A program made the translations under genes and the position numbers. A stretch of DNA of 23,741 bases, from IMG/VR virus record IMGVR_UViG_3300035689_000090, positions 1 through 23,741 of that record. One strand, 5' to 3'. The notes below the pieces were generated by a model, which did not search any database, had not been told where the DNA came from, and was given only the letters and a program-made list of their open reading frames with translations. Position 1 is the stretch's first letter. The number at the start of each line of letters is the position of its first letter. Source of the stretch: a virus. This document shows positions 14,039 through 21,355 of this stretch, one piece after another.

Positions 14039-14665
14039 ATGTTGGATTCTCAATTAATTTTTGAATTAAAAAATAAATATGGAAATATTTATAGTGTAAA
14101 AATTAAAGATATTATTCTTATCTTTAGAGAATTAACATTCAAGGAACATAGTAAAATTCTCTCATATAGAGATTTAAATGACTTTTCTTCTGCTGATCTT
14201 GAAGATATAATTCTTGAATATACAATTGTTTTTCCAGAGAATTATGATACATTAAAAATTCCTCCCGGCAATGTCACGTCATTGGCAAATGAAATATTAG
14301 ATATATCTGGTTTTTCCTCTGCCAAAATTGCTAAACAAACGCTTGACAATAAAAGACTTAATGCAAATGAAGTAAAAAATTTAATGAAAGCCTTTGTTCT
14401 AGCTACTATAAATACATATTCTCCAGAACAATTAGATGAATGTACATTTTCTCAATTAGCAGAAAAAGTTGCACTCGCAGAGAAGATTATAGAAATCAAA
14501 CAGGGCATTAATGGTATAGAACCAACTAATCTAAGACTGCAACTAATTGATCCGGAAGAAGAAGAAGAAAAAGAAAAAGCTAGAGCTGCAAAACATAATC
14601 TATCTAAACCAACAGGTGCAGCAACGTATGATGACCCAATTGCAAGAAAACTATGGGGTTCATAA
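14039..14665 (+). CDS. Tail assembly chaperone 2
   Basis: This 208-residue protein is related to the preceding one: LKNKYGNIYSV (10-20), FRELTFKEHSKI (29-40), YTIVFPENYD (61-70) and SLANEILDISGF (81-92). A helical tail with AEKVALAEKIIEIKQG and the charged DPEEEEEKEKARAA (171-184) follows. It would join the first chaperone on the tape measure. It starts right after the double stop TAATAA at 14033-14038, in the same frame. Its own ribosome site is weak (GAGG at 14018-14021, 17 bases upstream), so it probably depends on translation of the first chaperone. The giant gene follows 18 bases downstream. Confidence 0.6.
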   Translation: MLDSQLIFELKNKYGNIYSVKIKDIILIFRELTFKEHSKILSYRDLNDFSSADLEDIILEYTIVFPENYDTLKIPPGNVTSLANEILDISGFSSAKIAKQTLDNKRLNANEVKNLMKAFVLATINTYSPEQLDECTFSQLAEKVALAEKIIEIKQGINGIEPTNLRLQLIDPEEEEEKEKARAAKHNLSKPTGAATYDDPIARKLWGS

Positions 14666-14672
14666 CTTAAGT

Positions 14673-14686
14673 TAGGAGCTTAATTG
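14673..14686 (+). promoter_or_regulatory. Shine-Dalgarno and TTG start of the giant gene
   Basis: TAGGAG at 14673-14678 lies five bases before TTG at 14684; no ATG in this frame has such a site nearby. TTAAG at 14667-14671 and CTTAA at 14679-14683 form a small stem with the ribosome site in the loop and the start codon right after it. The stem is weak, but together with TTG it suggests restrained translation. Confidence 0.6.
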
Positions 14687-17600
14687 ATACGCGATCCAGG
14701 ACCAATACATAATTTAGGTTACAGCGTAACTTCTCGTGATCTCCCAATTAATGAGGGAGACAAAGAAGGTATTTCTCATAATTCAGGAGTTATTAGTAAA
14801 GCTTTAAATAGTCATCCAATAATTAGATTTTTTGCAACGACTGCTGCAACAATTGGTGGGACATTTGTCGCTTCAAAATTAACTAAATCTGGTGGAATAA
14901 AACTCGCTAAGCATCTTCAAAAAAGATCTGAAACTTCTCCAATTGCGACTAGATTAATTAAGTCTGTTACAGAAATCAGAAGAGAATTAGATGAACTTCA
15001 AGGAGTAGCTCGTCAGATAGATGGGGACGATCCTTATTCTAAATTAATTTTTCAACAGGATGGCAAATATACTACCGGCTATCAGGGAATGAAAAGTGAA
15101 AGATTTGGATATAGATTTTTAAATGATCAAGAAAAAAGACAAGCTGGATTTGGTTTAACTAGAGAGCCAGCTGGAGTCTGGTCTTGGAGAGAAGAACTTC
15201 AGGTCAGACTAGTTAGAGCTGGAAGGAGAATGCCGTATGAATTGCCAGCTCTGTATGGCGCCCAAAGAGGGCTAACAGATCCTATTTTTGGCAGAAGAGA
15301 AGAAGGCGAAAGAAAAGTCAAGTGGTATAATCCAGCAGATGTAATGGCTGATTTTACTAAGCAATCTTTAAGTAATATTGCAACAATGATTCTTCCATTT
15401 GAATTTGCTGGAGCTGCAACGTCTGCTGGCAGATCATCGCTACAAACATTAAGGTATTCACTTAATGATATGGCCAACCTAACACCAAGACAGGCTAAGT
15501 TTCATAATGCATTCGTAGACTTAAGTGAAGTATTATCTGAAGTTGGCCATGACTTTGCAACACTAACTAATAAATTTCTAAAAGTGTCTGCTCAAACTTC
15601 TGGCGGATTTAGTTCTGCAGTTGACGTATATAAGACAGAGGGGCAAAGAGGTTTTGTGCAGAATCTGCATAATCTTCGTCAAGGCATTACCGCCGCAGAG
15701 CAGCAAGCAGTTGCTCGCCAGGCAAGTAGAGATGAAATAAAAAAGGTTAAATTTGAAACCCTTATTAAAGGATTTAAAGGAACCTCTACTGGCCCAAATG
15801 GATTAAAGACAACAGAAAACTATAATTCAATATTAGATATAGTTCCATCATTTCGTGGAGTTAGAGCAGCTTACGAAGCTGGTGCTAAAGAGTTTAAGCT
15901 ACTAGGGAAAGCATATGATGCTATGGAAAATTCTATAGCATTTAATAAAGTTCTTTCTCAAATGACTTCTGTTGATAGAAGCTTTCAGGCAAACACCTTA
16001 GAGGGAGCCATAAGAAAGATACAGTCACAGCACTCTAGTAGGCTGTCATCATTAGCTACTGGCTTAACGGTTCTTGGTGGAGGTGGACCTGGCGATAAAG
16101 CCTTTACTTCAAGTGACTTCTATAGAGGTAGGCAACAGGACGCATTTAAAGGTGTCTTAACGCAGCAGTTAATTGCAAGAGGAATTGATAAAAAGCAGGC
16201 TGGTCAATTTGTTGATTATCTAAACGTACGTGCACCAAGAAGTAATATGAACGCAAGTAATATTATTACAATTGGTAAAAATAAAATAATTCAAGACGGC
16301 GATACCGCAATAGATATTGAGGATGATTTTTTTTCTAAAATTCTAAAAAGATATAGAGGAATTAAAGGTGGTAAAACTCTATCAGAAGCTTTGGAAAAAT
16401 CTGGCTCGCTAAACAATACACCACAATCTTCAAGTCAAGTATTAAATAATGCAGTCAAAGATGCACGAGATATATTTGCCTCAAGAGAATTCCAAAAAAA
16501 TCTTAATTTAAATATCAAAAAAAATTGGAACACATTTTACTCTGATCACCTATCAACAATAGGTGGATCTTTATTAAAACCTAAAAAAGCTCAATATCAA
16601 GATTTTGTTGGCCCATTAACTTTATCGAAGCAAGAATTTTTACAAAGAAAAACAGCAGAAGTTTTGGGTATTAAATTATTAGACGATTCTGGAAGAGAAG
16701 TCTCAAATAATATAGTTAACAACGCCCTAAGAAAGCAGGGGTTTGATCCAACTAAATTTACAGATTTAAGAGCTTTTTTAATTAAAAATAAACAAATGAC
16801 GTCAGGTATTTTTAATGGTGGTTTTAATTTATTTGGACTACAGCCATTAACAATTGACGAAGCAAGAAATGCAGGAAGATTTAATTATTTAGGCGAGTCA
16901 GAAAGAAAAACTATAAACGACCTTGCTGTAAGAATGGCAGTTAATGACCCTGTATCAAAATCAATAGGCTTTAGTAAACTTGATGGAGTATATAAAACTA
17001 AAGCAGGAGAAATTCTTGACTTTAGTGCTATTAAAACTACATTTAAAGATACAGCAGACTTTTTTATGGGGCAATTCAAAATACCCGTATTAGGTTTTAA
17101 TCCATTTGATTTATTTGGATATAGATCTTTTGCAGAAATGGCAAAAAGATCTCCAATACAATATGTTTCTTCTAGAAGCGCGCAGCCATTTTTAAATAAA
17201 GGTACTTCCGAGAAAGATTTTTATTTATGGTATAAAACAAAGGGCTCTAGAGGAAAGGTTATGGGTTTTGAAACTGACTCGTTAGCAGACAAAGTTTATG
17301 GAGAATCTTTACCTGGCACATATAGACCTATTCCTACTGCAAGTAGTGATTTACTAACTAGGCAAACACGCCTAGCATCAGGTATGTCAGGGGAGACTAC
17401 TGATGAAATCAATAGAACATCTGGTTCAAGATTTCTAAATAAAATATTAGGTGGGGAACAGCGCGCTCTAAAATTTAAGAGAGCCATGAGTATGGCTCCA
17501 GATCAGCCAAACTCTCTATTTGGATTAGCTAAAAGATTTAGCGGAAGAAAAACTGATATTCAAAATAAATCAGTGATCGCAAAACTAGTTGCTGGAGAAG

Positions 17601-20600
17601 AAATAGATTACACTATTGGTGGGGCATCTACAAGGATTAAATTAAACTCAAGTACAATGAGAGTCGTAGATAGCTCTGGAAAAGCTATTGATGAATTTAG
17701 TCAATCTGATATATTAAAAGCTTACGAATCATTAAGAAAACAGTCTTTTCAATATGGTACAAATCCAGTAGTAATGAGGCAGTTAGAGGAGCTCCACCCA
17801 GAGTTATTTACAATGGGAGGCAAAAGGGTTAGCAGTATGTCTAGCGGCCAAGAAATGGCAGAGTTTGCCCAAGGACTTCTTCGTGGGCAAAAATTGTTGG
17901 GCCTTGAACTTAAAGGATTAGGTGTAGATCCACAATTTTTAACAACCTCTGGATCTAGATTACAGTATTTACTTAATAATGGAAACTTAAATGCCATTTC
18001 TCAAATGTCTCAAAAGTCTCCAACTATTACAACTAGATTAGATCAATTAAGAAATGAAATATTTAGATACATTTCTCAAGTTAATCAAGTCAAATTAGGA
18101 GCTTCAAATCAAGGCGAAGTATTCATTCAAATACAAAAAGCAATTGATGATTTGGTAAAAATAGGAAAAATATCTCCATCACAAAGAACTGAAGCACAGG
18201 CAGCAGCACTTGGAACAATGTTTAACATAAGTGCTTTTACAACATTCAAGCATGGCCTAACGGGGCAACAAAATATGCTCGCGGCAGCAAAGCAAATGCT
18301 AACTACAGTAAGATCAAGCACAGAGACAAAAAGGCTATTAGAACCTTTTTCTAGTGGAAGAATAGCTGAAGTAAATTCTAGTGGAATCCAAACAAAATTT
18401 TCTCCAATAACAACACCACTAAAAAGAAAGTTTGGAATAGCACAACATCAGACTGATGATTTAACTGTTGATCCATTAGGTACTGGGCAATCTGTTACAT
18501 TAGTTCCGACTTTTGGCACAGTCTTTGGAAATGATCCAATGGGAGCAATTAAAAGCGCGATAGGTCTAACTACATATTCCGATCCTCAATCCTTCTCAAC
18601 TGGAAGTATGCCCATGTCGCACTCAGTTGAAAGATTAAATAGATATTTCGGAACACTAGGAATGCAATTAGATACTTCAGATTTTGGTGGACCACTTTCT
18701 TTATATACCAAAGGAATGATAGGCAAAAGAGTGTTGCCAATATATGCAGCAGGAACAACCGCTCTTACCGTAGACAGAACTTTAGGTGGAATGACCTCAG
18801 AAGAGGATGCAAGAGGCGAAAAAGTATATAGACCATTGGTTCTTGGCCAAGTTGCAAAAGCAGCCGTAGAAGGTCAAGCCTTAATGAGCGGAATAATGCC
18901 AGGCGGAATGAACTACCAAGACAAGCGTGAGCAGCTAGTTGAAGGAGAAGTGCCAATTCGTCAAGGTAGATTTTGGCCACTTGGAAATACTCCATTTAAA
19001 GGTGGAAAGATTATGTACCACCGTCCATCTTGGTATCAAAAACTCCAAGGAGGAGCAGGATTTACTTCCGACTTATACGGCAGCCCAATGGAAAAGTTTT
19101 TATTCTATAATGATATATCACCATTACGACCACTTGATCCTTATAGATTTGAAAGAAAGCACTACGAGGATAGACCGTACCCTGTTACTGGAGAATACTT
19201 TAGTGGCCCATTTGGGCCATTAACTCCATTCCTAAATATGACTGTTGGGAAAATACTTAAGCCTCAAAAAATGATGCACGAACAAGAGGTTGCTGCCGGC
19301 CTTGCATCATATGCACCAGCTGGTCAATCAGGAGCCTATGATACTTTGGCATATGCGCCTCAGACACTATCTAGAGTAACATCTGGAGTCTCTGGTTCAA
19401 TGGGTTTTGGAGGGGCAGTTCAATCCCCAAGAGGGCAAAGTGGCTATGCGGCTCCAATTGCTAATTATAATACGCAAATGGCTTCAATGGCAGGAGCAAT
19501 GAATACTGCAGGAATGGCAACTGCAAATACTATTGGAAATATTAACCAGAGTTACCTTAATGCAGCCTATGGTCCTCCGAAAGTTTCTGGAGTAATGCAG
19601 CCACGAGTAGTTGGAGCAGGAAGTCCACTAAAGCCATCTCATTTGAATTATCAATTAACAGAGTTTGGTTATAAAATGCAAGAAATGGCTGGTATTTATG
19701 GATTTGCGTTCGGTACTTTTAGGGAAAAATTTGGTTTTGGTCAAAGTGATTTTGAGCCACAAAGATCAGTTCTACAGTCAGCACAAAAAGCTTATGGAAC
19801 AACTAGAGCTTTCTGGGATCTAAATTTAGGTGGACTTGGTGACGTTCCAATACCTAGTCGAGAGGCAATTGGTAATATTGAATTTTCTGAAATTGTAAGA
19901 AGATTCATTCCAAAAGAAAGAACTGGCGTAGATTATATTAATCCAATTCAAAATCTAATGGGACAACAGTATCCATTTTTACCAGGGCCAGAATATTATA
20001 CAGATTTTACAAGAGGAGATCCATTTTCTAAAATACAAGAAGGTGAAATAAGACTTCCTGGAGTTGGTTACGAAAGATTTAATAAGCTATATCCAGATCA
20101 AACAGGTGAATATGGTTTAATTAATCAACTTGATATATTAGGTGATGTAGCCCCATATTCTAAGCAATTTAAAAATGTTAATACAATGATAGATAAACAG
20201 CCGTTAACAGCAGAAGAAAGAATTAGAGTAGCAGAGATTAGAAATCAAGTTGAACAAACAACTAAAAAATATGAGTTCTCAGATTATAAATATTCAGATA
20301 TATCTACACCGGAAAATATAAAAATGGCAACGACACAGCCATTTAAATTTTCTATGACAAGATTAGGGGAATCTATTGTCCATTCTGATAACTTTTTAAT
20401 AGCTAAAACTATAGGTAAAAGAAGTGCAGTAGAAGATTGGGAAAGAAGAAATGTTTACGGAACAACTTTCCCAGAATGGTCTAGGCCATACGAAAGTTAT
20501 ATAAAACCAATGTTAAACAAATCTACACAAGAAAATCCAATAAGTGCCGCAGCCACTTTAGGGTTTGTAGGCAGTATGTTTGGAGCTACACCTGGGGCAA

Positions 20601-21355
20601 AACTTTTTGGTACAACAGCAGGAATAGTGGCTGGTGGTGGAAGCTCTATTTTCGGCAACGCCTATGAATTAATTACTGGCGATAGGTTTATTCCTCAAGA
20701 GCGTAAAAAAGAATTAGCTCTTGAGGAATATACTGATATTCTTAGTTACGTAAAAAATACAAGACTAGCAAATATGTCTAAGCAATCTGGAGATATGGCG
20801 TCTGCAAATCAATTTAGAATGGCAGCTAAAAGAACTATGTATGGTGCAGATCTATATGGTTCAGATGTTGAAACATTATCATTAGCTGTACCCAAGAGAA
20901 AAAGAGAACATTTTAAAGCAATGATCAGTGCCCCAGTATCTGAAAGAGAAAAAATTCTTTCCACTTCTGGAAGACTTGAAAGAAGATTATATGAAGCAGC
21001 TTGGGGGATGAAAGTTGAGAAACGTCCAGAACTAGAAGATTATTTTGCAAGACATGAGCTACCAGACGCTAGCTGGGAAGGTTGGCATCCAAATACAAAT
21101 ATAGACGCAGTTAAAATTAAAATGGGCCAATCAATGGGTCTGGAAATGTCCCAAATGGGTTACTATCCACAACAGATAAAAGAAGCAAATTTGGTAAATC
21201 CAAGCTACCCAAATTTTAATTACAATAATGATAGACAAGACGTAGTGTATAAGCTAAGGTCACTGATGTCTGGAATGGGTTTATCTGGTTCTGTAAATGT
21301 TTCATCTAATCCATTTGGTTCTAATAATTTTAATGTATCTGCCGGAGTGAGATAA
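14684..21355 (+). CDS. Giant tail protein in tape-measure position
   Basis: This is a 2223-residue protein with a TTG start. Residues 44-64 are hydrophobic (IIRFFATTAATIGG). A second hydrophobic, Gly-rich stretch lies at about 1954-1996 (LGFVGSMFGA, FGTTAGIVAGGG), like pore-forming segments of tape measures. The first ~1200 residues are mostly helical and polar. About 1405-1700 is rich in Pro, Gly and aromatics (GRFWPLGNTPFKGG, HYEDRPYPVTGEYF), unlike a simple helical rod. A late block includes LPDASWEGWHPNTNIDAVK near residue 2125. Position after sheath, tube and chaperones says tape measure or a large distal tail protein. I recall similar Trp/Pro blocks in virion proteins of other large phages but cannot check. 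If wholly extended as a tape it would imply a tail over 300 nm. No catalytic motif is evident. Confidence 0.55.
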   Translation: MIRDPGPIHNLGYSVTSRDLPINEGDKEGISHNSGVISKALNSHPIIRFFATTAATIGGTFVASKLTKSGGIKLAKHLQKRSETSPIATRLIKSVTEIRRELDELQGVARQIDGDDPYSKLIFQQDGKYTTGYQGMKSERFGYRFLNDQEKRQAGFGLTREPAGVWSWREELQVRLVRAGRRMPYELPALYGAQRGLTDPIFGRREEGERKVKWYNPADVMADFTKQSLSNIATMILPFEFAGAATSAGRSSLQTLRYSLNDMANLTPRQAKFHNAFVDLSEVLSEVGHDFATLTNKFLKVSAQTSGGFSSAVDVYKTEGQRGFVQNLHNLRQGITAAEQQAVARQASRDEIKKVKFETLIKGFKGTSTGPNGLKTTENYNSILDIVPSFRGVRAAYEAGAKEFKLLGKAYDAMENSIAFNKVLSQMTSVDRSFQANTLEGAIRKIQSQHSSRLSSLATGLTVLGGGGPGDKAFTSSDFYRGRQQDAFKGVLTQQLIARGIDKKQAGQFVDYLNVRAPRSNMNASNIITIGKNKIIQDGDTAIDIEDDFFSKILKRYRGIKGGKTLSEALEKSGSLNNTPQSSSQVLNNAVKDARDIFASREFQKNLNLNIKKNWNTFYSDHLSTIGGSLLKPKKAQYQDFVGPLTLSKQEFLQRKTAEVLGIKLLDDSGREVSNNIVNNALRKQGFDPTKFTDLRAFLIKNKQMTSGIFNGGFNLFGLQPLTIDEARNAGRFNYLGESERKTINDLAVRMAVNDPVSKSIGFSKLDGVYKTKAGEILDFSAIKTTFKDTADFFMGQFKIPVLGFNPFDLFGYRSFAEMAKRSPIQYVSSRSAQPFLNKGTSEKDFYLWYKTKGSRGKVMGFETDSLADKVYGESLPGTYRPIPTASSDLLTRQTRLASGMSGETTDEINRTSGSRFLNKILGGEQRALKFKRAMSMAPDQPNSLFGLAKRFSGRKTDIQNKSVIAKLVAGEEIDYTIGGASTRIKLNSSTMRVVDSSGKAIDEFSQSDILKAYESLRKQSFQYGTNPVVMRQLEELHPELFTMGGKRVSSMSSGQEMAEFAQGLLRGQKLLGLELKGLGVDPQFLTTSGSRLQYLLNNGNLNAISQMSQKSPTITTRLDQLRNEIFRYISQVNQVKLGASNQGEVFIQIQKAIDDLVKIGKISPSQRTEAQAAALGTMFNISAFTTFKHGLTGQQNMLAAAKQMLTTVRSSTETKRLLEPFSSGRIAEVNSSGIQTKFSPITTPLKRKFGIAQHQTDDLTVDPLGTGQSVTLVPTFGTVFGNDPMGAIKSAIGLTTYSDPQSFSTGSMPMSHSVERLNRYFGTLGMQLDTSDFGGPLSLYTKGMIGKRVLPIYAAGTTALTVDRTLGGMTSEEDARGEKVYRPLVLGQVAKAAVEGQALMSGIMPGGMNYQDKREQLVEGEVPIRQGRFWPLGNTPFKGGKIMYHRPSWYQKLQGGAGFTSDLYGSPMEKFLFYNDISPLRPLDPYRFERKHYEDRPYPVTGEYFSGPFGPLTPFLNMTVGKILKPQKMMHEQEVAAGLASYAPAGQSGAYDTLAYAPQTLSRVTSGVSGSMGFGGAVQSPRGQSGYAAPIANYNTQMASMAGAMNTAGMATANTIGNINQSYLNAAYGPPKVSGVMQPRVVGAGSPLKPSHLNYQLTEFGYKMQEMAGIYGFAFGTFREKFGFGQSDFEPQRSVLQSAQKAYGTTRAFWDLNLGGLGDVPIPSREAIGNIEFSEIVRRFIPKERTGVDYINPIQNLMGQQYPFLPGPEYYTDFTRGDPFSKIQEGEIRLPGVGYERFNKLYPDQTGEYGLINQLDILGDVAPYSKQFKNVNTMIDKQPLTAEERIRVAEIRNQVEQTTKKYEFSDYKYSDISTPENIKMATTQPFKFSMTRLGESIVHSDNFLIAKTIGKRSAVEDWERRNVYGTTFPEWSRPYESYIKPMLNKSTQENPISAAATLGFVGSMFGATPGAKLFGTTAGIVAGGGSSIFGNAYELITGDRFIPQERKKELALEEYTDILSYVKNTRLANMSKQSGDMASANQFRMAAKRTMYGADLYGSDVETLSLAVPKRKREHFKAMISAPVSEREKILSTSGRLERRLYEAAWGMKVEKRPELEDYFARHELPDASWEGWHPNTNIDAVKIKMGQSMGLEMSQMGYYPQQIKEANLVNPSYPNFNYNNDRQDVVYKLRSLMSGMGLSGSVNVSSNPFGSNNFNVSAGVR

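Noticed and set aside
14553-14582. A-rich stretch in chaperone 2 as a frameshift site
   Set aside because: A -1 slip meets TAG almost at once; a +1 slip adds only about 27 residues and stops before the giant gene. The repeats simply encode Glu/Lys.
18939-19223. Second + strand frame inside the giant gene
   Set aside because: It overlaps the giant gene in another frame, lacks a ribosome site and encodes no sensible protein.
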